A stretch of 7,904 bases of DNA from Phycisphaerae bacterium (lineage in GTDB: Bacteria > Planctomycetota > Phycisphaerae > UBA1845 > UTPLA1). Made by a program: the position numbers and the translations under genes. This document shows positions 1-5,848 of the stretch, piece by piece. The notes under the pieces were generated by a model. The model was not told the DNA's origin and did not search any database. It was given only the letters and a program-made list of their open reading frames with translations. The DNA is taken from positions 1 through 7,904 of the forward strand of contig JAFGQA010000111.1 of NCBI GenBank assembly GCA_016935885.1. The letters run 5' to 3'. The number at the start of each line of letters is the position of its first letter. Within the stretch, counting starts at the first letter, position 1.

Positions 1-63
1 CCGATTCTCCGCACATCATCGCACGGACGACGCAGGGCAGGAAGCCACGAAAGGTGTGAGATC
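1..63. other. Left edge, no gene recognised
   Basis: I see no credible coding region, RNA gene or repeat in these bases. They border the left REP1 copy of the transposase unit and are presumably host sequence next to the element. Open frames crossing this stretch on the minus strand are out-of-frame shadows of the transposase gene. Confidence 0.5.
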
Positions 64-88
64 CCGTAGGGTGTGCACCGCACACCAA
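64..88 (+). repeat. REP1 copy, left (3' side of RAYT)
   Basis: A GTAG tetranucleotide at 66-69 is followed by a hairpin with arms GGTGTGC (70-76) and GCACACC (80-86) and the three-base loop ACC. The 25-bp unit is the exact reverse complement of 712-736. It ends only 3 bp from the TAG stop codon (92-94) of the transposase gene, so the hairpin would form in the 3' end of that transcript. Confidence 0.85.
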
Positions 89-91
89 TCC

Positions 92-667
92 CTATTCGCC
101 GAACGCCAAACCGTCACACAGGCTGCCCGGAGCCGTCGGCATGTCGCCACCGCAGACACAAAGCCATTCCGACCGGTAGTAGCCGTCCTCCACCCACCGC
201 CTGAAACTCGAATACGGCCATTGATGCGGACACCGAGCCAAACCGTGCTTGACGGGATTGTGGTGGATGTAATTGACGTGGTGTATGAAATCCTCTTCGC
301 TGCGGATCTTATGTTCCCAGAAACGTCTCTGCCAGACGCCTCGTTCACGGTGCCGCACCCGGGTGCGTGACACCACCAGGTCCCGGCCGCCCGCCGACAG
401 CCACCGCTTGGTGAATCGGCTCTTGATAACGCCCCAACGTTTCGAATAGTCGTCGTCACCCTCGGGCAACGTCCATACGCAATGCCAGTGTTCGGACAAA
501 AGCACCGTCGCCACCAGTTCAAAGGGCCACTGCCGTTGCACATCCAGTACAACCTCGCGCAAGCACCGCCGCGCGAGGCCGGACGAAAACAGCGGACGTC
601 GCCGGTGTGTCACAACCGTGAAGAAGAACATCCCGCCCGGCGCGTAACGACGAAGGTAATTCGGCAT
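92..667 (-). CDS. REP-associated tyrosine transposase (RAYT, TnpA_REP / IS200-like HUH enzyme)
   Basis: A 191-residue single-strand DNA transposase of the Y1/HUH superfamily, expected to nick and join DNA at REP hairpins. The N-terminus (MPNYLRRYAPGG, then FFFTVVTHRRRPLF) is the usual opening of the family. The metal-binding HUH motif is H60-W61-H62 within SEHWHCVWTLPEGD. The catalytic tyrosine is most likely Y133 in VNYIHHNPVKHGL. The W-Q-R-x-F-W-E-H block at about 112-119 and WPYSSF at 150-155 are also typical. All key residues are present and the length is normal, so it looks intact. I chose the ATG at 667 because GGAGG (676-680) lies 8 bases upstream and the protein then starts at the conserved block; an in-frame ATG farther upstream (727) would begin inside the REP1 copy. 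The gene may be co-transcribed from the zinc-ribbon gene, which ends 90 bp upstream on the same strand. The specific partner (REP1) is inferred from position. Confidence 0.92.
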   Translation of the reverse strand: MPNYLRRYAPGGMFFFTVVTHRRRPLFSSGLARRCLREVVLDVQRQWPFELVATVLLSEHWHCVWTLPEGDDDYSKRWGVIKSRFTKRWLSAGGRDLVVSRTRVRHRERGVWQRRFWEHKIRSEEDFIHHVNYIHHNPVKHGLARCPHQWPYSSFRRWVEDGYYRSEWLCVCGGDMPTAPGSLCDGLAFGE

Positions 668-711
668 CGCGTCACCCTCCGTTCCCATACCTCTTTGCGC
701 AGATTCAAACG

Positions 712-736
712 TTGGTGTGCGGTGCACACCCTACGG
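712..736 (-). repeat. REP1 copy, right (5' side of RAYT)
   Basis: Exact reverse complement of 64-88. Read on the minus strand it gives GTAG, then the 7-bp hairpin with an ACC loop, in the same direction as the transposase gene, whose start codon is 44 bp downstream. It lies between the stop of the zinc-ribbon gene (758-760) and the RAYT ribosome binding site (676-680), so the hairpin would be in any read-through mRNA linking the two genes. Confidence 0.85.
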
Positions 737-757
737 AAGCCGGCCTATGTCACGTCG

Positions 758-2422
758 TCATTCGACGGTCGTGACGGTGGTCGTGATCTCTACGGAGATC
801 GGGGTGGTCATGATCTGGTCCGGCTTGCCGGGGACGGGGGCCTTCATCTGGCCGCTCACGACGGTCGCCTGCTCCTTGCTCAGGACCCAGCCGCTCGCGC
901 GGTCCACGGTCAAGGCGGCCTCGGAGTCGCCCAGACCGACCGTCAGCCCCGTCTCCTGAGCCAAGGGGGCCTCCTCCGAACCGCGGTGGCCGGTGGACGT
1001 GATCGTGCAGGTCTCGTCCGTGACGGCCGTGATGGTATGCGTCCCGGCCATCTGGAAGCCGCCATCCAGTTGGGGAAGATCGAGCGGCCGGTCCCAACGG
1101 TCACCCGGGCGGGCCGGCGAGTCGGGCAGAAACGTCACGAGGGCGCCGACCAGAGCGGTGATCTTCTTGGCACCGAGGATCTGGAGCTTCTCCGATTGCT
1201 GCTGCAGCGCCGCGATGCGCTGGGCGCGCGAGCCGTAACGCTCGTTGGCGCGCGCGATGGCCTGCTCGGCATTCTCGGGGGACGGCGCAGCAGCGCGGAT
1301 TTGGGCGTCCTCGTTTTCCACACGTTGCTCGGCGGCGGCGCGGGACAGTCCGTCCAGGTTCATGCCGACAATCTCGCCCCGCTCGGAGATATTGGCCGTG
1401 AAGTGCCGGCCGACGAAGCCGGCGTACATGGCGGCCATGCCGCGGACGTCGCCTTCGGGCCGGTCCGAATCATACACCACCGAGACGGTAGCACCGATCT
1501 GAGATTCGACTCGGACGGCCGCGATGGCGATCGTGACCGGCACCGTCCCATCGGCCTGGGCCGGCGCCGCTTCGAGGTCCAGGGTGAAGGTCTCGGTGCC
1601 ACCCATCGTCTGTTGCTGTCCGGCCAGAGCCGTGGATGTCAGCGCGCGGGTCGCGACGCGCACGGTGCGTTTCACTCCCGCCGGTGGCGCAAACCGCAAA
1701 CGCAACGGCGCGACGGCCGCCGGCTCAGCCGGGAGGTTCGGCGACGGTTCGGTCGGCGCTGTGGTCGGTTGGGTCTCAGCGGCTACCGTTTGCGGCTCGG
1801 GATTCGTCTCGGTGGTTTGGCGCGGGGCGCGCTGCGCTATCGGACGGGCCGGCGCCGGGGGTGGGCCGGAGGATTTGAGCAACACGACGACACCGATGAT
1901 TACCGCGATCAGAACCACTGCTGCGCCGGCGAGGATGAGAACGAGGCGACGATTCAGGCCGCCGCCTTCTTCCGTGTCCTCCTCGGAGGTTCCGTCAACG
2001 CCCTCGTCGTCGGCCGCCGGGGCCTCGCCGTAGGGCGACGGCGCAGCGCCCGACGTCGCATCGACGTAGCTGCCACACGTGGGGCATTCGATGAATTCGT
2101 CCGTCGCGCCCGGCGTCACGGGAATCGCCGCGCCGCACGCCGAACAGACAATCGTCGGGGCCGGAGCTTCGGCGGCCGGTTTCTCCTGCGCCGAGGGAAC
2201 CACGACGGCATGCTGGCACTTGGGACACTTGCCCTTCTTGCCGGCATAGCTGGACGGGACCTTGAGGGTATGGCCGCAATGGCTACAGGAAAACGCGATC
2301 GCGGCCGCCTTGGCCGGCACGACCACTGCGGCGCCGCAGCCGGGGCACTTGCCTCGCTTGCCGGCGTACTTGTCGTCCACACGGATGTGCTTGCCACACT
2401 CGGCACAAGTCAGTTCGATCAC
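758..2422 (-). CDS. Membrane protein with three zinc ribbons and a DUF6263-like exported domain
   Basis: A 554-residue protein of unknown function. Three N-terminal zinc ribbons of CxxC-x16-CxxC form can be read directly: C6/C9/C26/C29, C46/C49/C66/C69 and C93/C96/C113/C116. The first two share the YAGKxGKCPxC signature common in planctomycete proteins. An acidic linker (about 138-154) leads to one transmembrane helix (about 159-183), preceded by NRR and followed by K183. By the positive-inside rule this is ambiguous, but ribbons in the cytoplasm and C-terminus outside is the usual arrangement. A Pro/Thr/Glu-rich linker (about 186-238) follows. The C-terminal domain (about 240-554, beta-rich, with a PDSPARPGDRWD segment) resembles DUF6263 as I remember the family. 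The start is GTG at 2420-2422, with GGGAGG (2431-2436) 8 bases upstream. Function is unknown; sensing or envelope scaffolding would be speculation. Confidence 0.82.
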   Translation of the reverse strand: MIELTCAECGKHIRVDDKYAGKRGKCPGCGAAVVVPAKAAAIAFSCSHCGHTLKVPSSYAGKKGKCPKCQHAVVVPSAQEKPAAEAPAPTIVCSACGAAIPVTPGATDEFIECPTCGSYVDATSGAAPSPYGEAPAADDEGVDGTSEEDTEEGGGLNRRLVLILAGAAVVLIAVIIGVVVLLKSSGPPPAPARPIAQRAPRQTTETNPEPQTVAAETQPTTAPTEPSPNLPAEPAAVAPLRLRFAPPAGVKRTVRVATRALTSTALAGQQQTMGGTETFTLDLEAAPAQADGTVPVTIAIAAVRVESQIGATVSVVYDSDRPEGDVRGMAAMYAGFVGRHFTANISERGEIVGMNLDGLSRAAAEQRVENEDAQIRAAAPSPENAEQAIARANERYGSRAQRIAALQQQSEKLQILGAKKITALVGALVTFLPDSPARPGDRWDRPLDLPQLDGGFQMAGTHTITAVTDETCTITSTGHRGSEEAPLAQETGLTVGLGDSEAALTVDRASGWVLSKEQATVVSGQMKAPVPGKPDQIMTTPISVEITTTVTTVE

Positions 2423-2430
2423 GGTCCGAT

Positions 2431-2436
2431 CCTCCC
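2431..2436 (-). promoter_or_regulatory. Ribosome binding site deciding a GTG start
   Basis: On the minus strand this reads GGGAGG and lies 8 bases before the GTG codon at 2420-2422. No ATG lies between it and the first zinc ribbon, so it supports GTG as the start of the zinc-ribbon protein. Confidence 0.7.
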
Positions 2437-2546
2437 ACTGATTGGCTTGCCGCTTTCGTCTCGTCTGACTCTATCATGCCCAAGAAGCAGGCCGAAAGCA
2501 ACGAAAAACGCAGGGCAAGGTTTGCAGATGTGAAAGGCCAAACGCG

Positions 2547-2565
2547 ACAGGGTGTGCACCACACA
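2547..2565 (+). repeat. Degenerate solo REP1 copy
   Basis: The first ten hairpin bases, GGTGTGCACC (2551-2560), match the REP1 copies at the transposase exactly. The GC that should follow is missing and the right arm is shifted. A shorter hairpin remains: GTGTG (2552-2556), loop CAC, CACAC (2560-2564). The tetranucleotide before it is ACAG and not GTAG. It lies between the zinc-ribbon gene and the 3' end of the PEP-CTERM-like gene, a typical extragenic REP position. It is probably an old copy that no longer has a full recognition site. Confidence 0.6.
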
Positions 2566-2580
2566 GCGGATTCCTGCGGT

Positions 2581-2635
2581 CCTGCCCGGCAGCAGGGATC
2601 GGGACGTCTTGCTGTCCCGCGTGCTGCCAGGCAGG
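2581..2635 (-). terminator. Long hairpin after the PEP-CTERM-like gene
   Basis: Arms at 2581-2594 and 2622-2635 pair over 14 positions. The one non-Watson-Crick position is a G-U wobble in a minus-strand transcript but a C-A mismatch on the plus strand, so the structure favours the minus strand. A second stem is nested inside it: GGGAC (2601-2605) with GTCCC (2614-2618). It starts 41 bases past the stop codon at 2677. No U-run follows, so it is not a canonical intrinsic terminator; it could be an mRNA-stabilising or Rho-assisting 3' hairpin. Confidence 0.5.
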
Positions 2636-2676
2636 TCGCGGATACCCAGGCCGCAACGGCTTGGGGCAGATATCAC

Positions 2677-3420
2677 TTACGAACGTTTGCGTCGGCACAA
2701 CGGCCCGGCGGCACCGAGGCCAAGAAGACCCAACAACACCGCACCCGGAACGGGAACCATCGCAACGTGAAGCCCGGAGGCAACCCAGTTCGCGGTCTGT
2801 CCGTCAAGGACGCCCGTCCCTACGAGCGCGTCGAAATCCGGGAAAGCATCGCCATGAAGAACCGCGTTCTCTGCGACGACACTCAGAACAATAACCCCGG
2901 TATTGTCATCGCCCTTCTGAATGGTGAAATCCAGCCAGATATTCTCGGCATCGGCGATGTCGGTATAACCCCATTGCGAAAGATCGGCAAGAGTCGCCTT
3001 GAGGTAATCCGTCCCTGCCATGTCTTTGGCGTCGAGGTGGTAATAGTCGGCGCCGCCGGTGGAGAACTGCAGCGTGTGAGCCGCGATCTCGAGGGCGAAC
3101 GGGGTGTTGGGATTGCTTTCGAGCAATCCCAGAATATTGTCCGGATCGCTGTACTGAAAGACGCCATAAACGGCGAAGTTGCCTGAAACGGGATTGTCAA
3201 TTCCGTCGCCGCCGATGGACTGGACACCGAGATAGCCGTCACCGGTAAGGGTGTCATAGAACGATGTACCTGAGACGACGACGTTGGCTAATGGGTCGCT
3301 TTTGTAGCTGACTGCGCCATGGTCGATACCGGTAAAGGGAATAAGTTCCCAGGTGAGATCGGCGGAAGCGACGGCGCAGACGGCCAGCGAGGCCAACAGG
3401 GGTAGAATGAATCTTCTCAT
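2677..3420 (-). CDS. Secreted protein with PEP-CTERM-like (VPxPGA) sorting signal
   Basis: A 247-residue exported protein of unknown function. It begins with a clear signal peptide, MRRFILPLLASLAVCAVASA, with cleavage predicted before DLTWEL. The body is rich in beta-forming and acidic residues. The C-terminus has a three-part sorting signal: VPVPGA, a hydrophobic stretch (VLLGLLGLGAAG), then the basic tail CRRKRS. This is the arrangement of PEP-CTERM proteins, which are handled by an exosortase at the outer envelope; VPxPGA in place of VPEP is a variant I associate with planctomycetes. The ATG at 3420 was chosen because AGGAGG (3428-3433) lies 7 bases upstream and it gives the signal peptide at the N-terminus; a longer frame to 3570 would run over the promoter's downstream region. 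No exosortase gene is in the window. The gene is monocistronic or nearly so, with its own promoter at 3562-3590. Confidence 0.87.
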   Translation of the reverse strand: MRRFILPLLASLAVCAVASADLTWELIPFTGIDHGAVSYKSDPLANVVVSGTSFYDTLTGDGYLGVQSIGGDGIDNPVSGNFAVYGVFQYSDPDNILGLLESNPNTPFALEIAAHTLQFSTGGADYYHLDAKDMAGTDYLKATLADLSQWGYTDIADAENIWLDFTIQKGDDNTGVIVLSVVAENAVLHGDAFPDFDALVGTGVLDGQTANWVASGLHVAMVPVPGAVLLGLLGLGAAGPLCRRKRS

Positions 3421-3427
3421 GACATCT

Positions 3428-3433
3428 CCTCCT
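3428..3433 (-). promoter_or_regulatory. Strong ribosome binding site of the PEP-CTERM-like gene
   Basis: On the minus strand this is a full AGGAGG, 7 bases before the ATG at 3418-3420. It fixes the start at the signal peptide and suggests efficient translation. Confidence 0.85.
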
Positions 3434-3456
3434 AACTTAGACAGGACACCGCAGAC

Positions 3457-3472
3457 GCTGGGAGGACCCAGC
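3457..3472 (-). promoter_or_regulatory. Leader hairpin of the PEP-CTERM-like mRNA
   Basis: GCTGGG (3457-3462) and CCCAGC (3467-3472) form a 6-bp stem with a four-base loop, 24 bases upstream of the ribosome binding site. It would lie in the leader of about 135 bases that starts from the promoter at 3562-3590. Its role is unknown; mRNA stability is one option. Confidence 0.4.
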
Positions 3473-3496
3473 AACGCAACAAACTCGGATCGCACC

Positions 3497-3509
3497 CGCA
3501 CCTGGTGCG
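3497..3509. promoter_or_regulatory. CGCACC/GGTGCG dyad in the PEP-CTERM-like leader
   Basis: CGCACC and GGTGCG flank a single central base. With a one-base centre it cannot fold as a full hairpin, so a protein-binding dyad is more natural than an RNA stem. It lies about 50 bases downstream of the predicted transcription start, a place where a repressor could act. No regulator is assigned. Confidence 0.3.
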
Positions 3510-3561
3510 TTCTTACCGCGTGGATCGCCCTCCTTGGCCTCTGCTCGAGAGATACACCTGA

Positions 3562-3590
3562 ATCATACAAGGAATAGGATGATTTGTCAA
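3562..3590 (-). promoter_or_regulatory. Near-consensus sigma-70 promoter for the PEP-CTERM-like gene
   Basis: On the minus strand, TTGACA (3585-3590, perfect -35) is followed after exactly 17 bases by TATGAT (3562-3567, 5/6 to the -10 consensus). Transcription would start near 3555, giving a leader of about 135 bases before the ATG at 3420. This is the best housekeeping-type promoter I find in the window and suggests strong basal expression. Confidence 0.75.
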
Positions 3591-3635
3591 GTTTAAGGCT
3601 CTATTTTCGTAGGAGAAGGCGTGCGGACGGTGGGG

Positions 3636-3672
3636 TTCCAGAGGTCCTATTGGACCGATAGGGCCTCTGGAA
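3636..3672 (+). promoter_or_regulatory. 15-bp hairpin upstream of the sigma-54 activator gene
   Basis: Arms 3636-3650 and 3658-3672 pair over 15 positions around a 7-base loop. One position (3645/3663) is a U-G wobble on the plus strand and a mismatch on the minus strand. TTTT follows at 3674-3677, so a weak plus-strand terminator or attenuator is possible. The right-arm heptamer CCTCTGG (3664-3670) can pair instead with a second CCAGAGG at 3685-3691, giving two mutually exclusive stems. A smaller dyad, GGTCC (3643-3647)/GGACC (3652-3656), is nested in it. Whether it acts as RNA or as a DNA operator cannot be decided here. Confidence 0.5.
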
Positions 3673-3695
3673 ATTTTGCGCTTGCCAGAGGGGCG

Positions 3696-3734
3696 ACAAA
3701 ATTGTACCTTCAGCGTTTAGTTCTACAATTTTGT
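3696..3734 (+). promoter_or_regulatory. Inverted repeat overlapping a candidate promoter of the activator gene
   Basis: ACAAAATTGTA (3696-3706) and TACAATTTTGT (3724-3734) are perfect 11-bp inverted repeats separated by 17 bases. Each arm also contains a small ACAA/TTGT dyad. The right arm holds TACAAT (3724-3729), a good -10 hexamer. A poor -35 (TTGTAC, 3702-3707) lies 16 bases upstream in the left arm. Transcription would start near 3735, 28 bases before the ATG at 3763. The symmetry suggests an operator occluding this promoter, for autoregulation or another regulator; an RNA stem is the alternative. Confidence 0.45.
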
Positions 3735-3762
3735 TGGCCCTTGGGGTCCGGGATCGGAGTGT

Positions 3763-5292
3763 ATGGCAAAGACAAGGCATGCGGCGGAAGTGCAGCTTCT
3801 CAGCGACGTGGCGCGGGCGTTCGCCGAATCGCTGGATCTGGATGCGACGCTCCAGAGCATCCTAAAGTCGCTCGACACGCATCTGAAGCTGCAGCGCGGG
3901 ACCATCAGTCTGCTGGACGCCGAGACGGAGAAACTGGAGATCAAGGTGGCGCACGGGCTCAGCGCCAAGTCGATGACGCTGGGCAGCTACCGGGTGGGCG
4001 AGGGGGTCACCGGCCGGGTCGTGGAGACGGGCGAGGAGATCGTGGTGCCCGATATCGCCAAGGACCCCCGCTTCCTGCACAAGACGAGGGCCCGCAAGTC
4101 GGTCAGCGGCAAGCGGATCGCTTTTTTCTGCGTGCCGATCCGGCTCGACGGTGTCACCGTCGGGGCCCTGAGCGTCGACCGGCAGGCCGAGCGCTCGGAC
4201 GATTTTGAGGCCAACGTCCGGCTGCTCAATATCATCGCGACCATGGTGGCCCAGGCGATCAAGCTCAACAAGCTGGTCGAGTCGGAACGTAAACTGCTGC
4301 AAGACGAGAACGTGCGGCTGCGACGCGAGCTGAAGAGCCGCTTCGACATGGACAACATGGTGGGAACGAGCAACGCGATGCAGGGAGTCTATCGGCTGGT
4401 CGAGCAGGTGGCCGAGAGCACCGCGACCGTGCTGATCCGCGGCGAAAGCGGCACCGGCAAAGACCTCGTCGCCCACGCGGTGCACTACAACAGCCCCCGC
4501 GCCGAGAAGCCGTTTATCAAGGTCAACTGCACCGCGATGCCCGAGACCCTGCTGGAAAGCGAGCTGTTCGGCCACGAGAAAGGCGCCTTTACCGGGGCGG
4601 TCGAGCGGAAGATCGGGCGCTTCGAGCGGGCCCACGGCGGGACGATTTTTCTCGACGAGATCGGCGACTTTCCCACCAGTCTCCAGGTCAAGCTGCTGCG
4701 CGTCATTCAGTTCAAGGAGTTCGAGCGGGTCGGCGGGATTGAGACGATCAAGACGAACGTCCGCATCATTGTCGCGACACACAAGGACCTCGAGACGCTG
4801 ATCTCCGAAGACCTCTTCCGCGAGGACCTCTATTACCGCATCAATGTGTTTCCGATCTACCTGCCGCCCTTGCGGGAGCGCAAGGACGACATCATGCTCC
4901 TGGCCGACCACTTCCTCGAGCACTTCGCCCGCGAGAACAGCAAGCGGATTCATCGTATCTCGACGCCGGCGATCGACATGCTGACGCACTACCACTGGCC
5001 GGGCAACATCCGCGAACTGGAGAATTGCATCGAGCGCGCGGTGCTGCTGTGCCAGGACGACGTGATCCGCAGCGAACATCTGCCGCCGTCGTTGCAGATG
5101 GCTACGCGCAACGAACAGACGGCCCGGCCGTCACTGACGGAGATCATCGCCAACAAGGAACGGGAACTGATCGTCGACGCGTTGAAGAAATCCGACGGCC
5201 ATCAGCGCCTCGCGGCCACCGAGCTGGGCATCACCGAGCGCATCCTCGGCTACAAGATCAAGAAATACAGCATCCACCCCAAGTACCTCTAG
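3763..5292 (+). CDS. NifA-like sigma-54-dependent transcriptional activator (GAF-AAA-Fis HTH)
   Basis: A 509-residue enhancer-binding protein that remodels RNA polymerase carrying sigma-54 by ATP hydrolysis. Domains in order: GAF sensor (about 20-165), coiled-coil linker (about 166-192), AAA+ domain (about 198-430) and a Fis-type helix-turn-helix (about 463-503). Visible motifs are Walker A GESGTGKD (227-234), the sigma-54-contacting loop GAFTGA (274-279), Walker B GGTIFLDE (292-299), the sensor I region [11 protein letters not shown] (333-343), the arginine-finger segment [19 protein letters not shown] (352-370) and sensor [10 protein letters not shown] (412-419). All are intact, so it should be active. 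There is no receiver domain; the GAF domain suggests a small-ligand or protein signal as in NifA, but no nif gene is nearby. The ATG at 3763 follows GGAG (3756-3759) with only 3 bases between, a rather tight spacing. It ends 9 bp from the convergent prepilin pseudogene. Confidence 0.93.
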   Translation: MAKTRHAAEVQLLSDVARAFAESLDLDATLQSILKSLDTHLKLQRGTISLLDAETEKLEIKVAHGLSAKSMTLGSYRVGEGVTGRVVETGEEIVVPDIAKDPRFLHKTRARKSVSGKRIAFFCVPIRLDGVTVGALSVDRQAERSDDFEANVRLLNIIATMVAQAIKLNKLVESERKLLQDENVRLRRELKSRFDMDNMVGTSNAMQGVYRLVEQVAESTATVLIRGESGTGKDLVAHAVHYNSPRAEKPFIKVNCTAMPETLLESELFGHEKGAFTGAVERKIGRFERAHGGTIFLDEIGDFPTSLQVKLLRVIQFKEFERVGGIETIKTNVRIIVATHKDLETLISEDLFREDLYYRINVFPIYLPPLRERKDDIMLLADHFLEHFARENSKRIHRISTPAIDMLTHYHWPGNIRELENCIERAVLLCQDDVIRSEHLPPSLQMATRNEQTARPSLTEIIANKERELIVDALKKSDGHQRLAATELGITERILGYKIKKYSIHPKYL

Positions 5293-5300
5293 CGCCGCGC

Positions 5301-5326
5301 GTCACGGGCCAAAGGTCACGGGCCAC
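5301..5326. repeat. Short direct repeat between convergent genes
   Basis: GTCACGGGCCA occurs at 5301-5311 and again at 5316-5326, four bases apart. It covers the extra C-terminal codons that the prepilin pseudogene gained by loss of its stop codon. It may be a small slippage duplication. I find no terminator hairpin in this narrow convergent gap. Confidence 0.4.
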
Positions 5327-5848
5327 GACCAGTAGTCCTCGAACTTGCGCAGCCATGGTGGCCAGTCTTGGGGCAAAACGCCGCCCGCCTCGGTCCAGGG
5401 CCCAGCCGTGTCGCATTCGTCATGCCAGGGCAGAGTCCAGAGTTCCTTGAGGCCCACCGCGCGGATCGACCACTCGAGAAACAGCACGTTGACACTGACC
5501 TGGTGACGCATGATGCAGGCCGGCTTCAAGTGATCGCGGCCGCCGCGATAGACCCAGCAGCCGCCGTCGTATTCCGGCGGCTGGTCGAAGTGCGCCGGCG
5601 AGATCTTCTCGGAGACGGAATCGAAGACGACCGGATAGCGGGCCAGACCGGTGAAACCGTCGTACGACCGGCCGCTGAGGCAGCGATTGAATCCATAACT
5701 GTCGAACGGCGGCCGACAGTCCGTATCCGAGGTGGCCAGGTCCGACCAGTCCGTGATCACCGGCGGTCGCGGCGCCGCTGTTGTCGAACACATAAGCAGA
5801 GAAGGCCAAAATGGAAATGGCCGCGAGCAATTCGATCAGACCAGACGC
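5302..5848 (-). pseudogene. Decayed prepilin-like gene, third of the tandem array
   Basis: The first mature helix survives in one frame (GLIELLAAISILAFSAYVF, from about 5846 down) but lacks the normal AFT before LIELL and has no proper leader. The remainder is in another frame, from about 5790 to the stop at 5302. It keeps SYGFNRCLSGRSYDGFTGLARYPVVFDS, a typical middle segment, and the shared tail VGLKELWTLPW, DTAGPWTEAGGVLPQDWP and KFEDY. Compared with the two intact paralogs roughly 60-70 residues between helix and middle are missing. The H-x9-DG motif has become H-x9-EW. The stop after DY is now TGG, adding WSWPVTFGP. Four independent lesions argue for a pseudogene and not a programmed frameshift. 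A REP1 and a REP2 copy lie directly upstream. Confidence 0.8.

Larger units (their letters stand above)
64..736 (-). mobile_element. REPtron: RAYT gene enclosed by inverted REP1 copies
   Basis: The unit is a REP-associated tyrosine transposase gene bracketed by two copies of a 25-bp sequence, 64-88 and 712-736, which are exact reverse complements. Identity stops at bases 63/737 on the outside and 89/711 on the inside. Each copy contains a 7-bp hairpin preceded by GTAG on one strand. In known systems such as E. coli TnpA_REP, the enzyme recognises a GTAG tetranucleotide at the foot of a REP hairpin, and RAYT genes are flanked by their cognate REPs. The layout here fits that pattern. The unit sits 21 bp downstream of the stop codon of the zinc-ribbon gene (758). 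No target-site duplication is evident around 64 and 736. Such units are usually domesticated single-copy genes and not active insertion sequences; that reading is inferred from the family. Confidence 0.85.
3421..3762. other. Divergent intergenic region rich in dyads
   Basis: This 342-bp gap separates the minus-strand PEP-CTERM-like gene from the plus-strand sigma-54 activator gene. I see no coding region in it. It holds a minus-strand sigma-70 promoter, two small dyads in the resulting leader, a 15-bp hairpin (3636-3672), and an 11-bp inverted repeat (3696-3734) next to the activator gene. Parts of it (about 3560-3610 and 3671-3735) are clearly richer in A and T than the flanking genes. Confidence 0.75.

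Noticed and set aside
64..736. A CRISPR array or a classical DDE insertion sequence
   Set aside because: There are no regularly spaced direct repeats. The enclosed gene is an HUH/Y1 enzyme and the ends are REP hairpins, not DDE-type terminal inverted repeats; no target duplication is visible.
482..2533. A 683-residue open frame on the plus strand opposite the zinc-ribbon gene
   Set aside because: It is antisense to a gene with three complete zinc ribbons, a membrane helix and a good ribosome binding site. Its translation is Arg/Gly-rich and low in recognisable motifs, as expected of a GC-rich shadow frame.
2476..3186. A 236-residue open frame on the plus strand opposite the PEP-CTERM-like gene
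   Set aside because: The minus-strand frame has a signal peptide, a sorting signal, a ribosome binding site and a promoter. The plus-strand frame has none of these and starts inside the spacer upstream of the zinc-ribbon gene.
3862..5079. A 405-residue open frame on the minus strand opposite the sigma-54 activator
   Set aside because: It is antisense to an unambiguous AAA+ protein and shows no motif of its own; long antisense frames are common at this GC content.
5302..5848. A programmed frameshift in the third prepilin gene
   Set aside because: I see no clear slippery sequence with a following stem. The lost leader, shortened middle, altered DG motif and lost stop codon together indicate decay.
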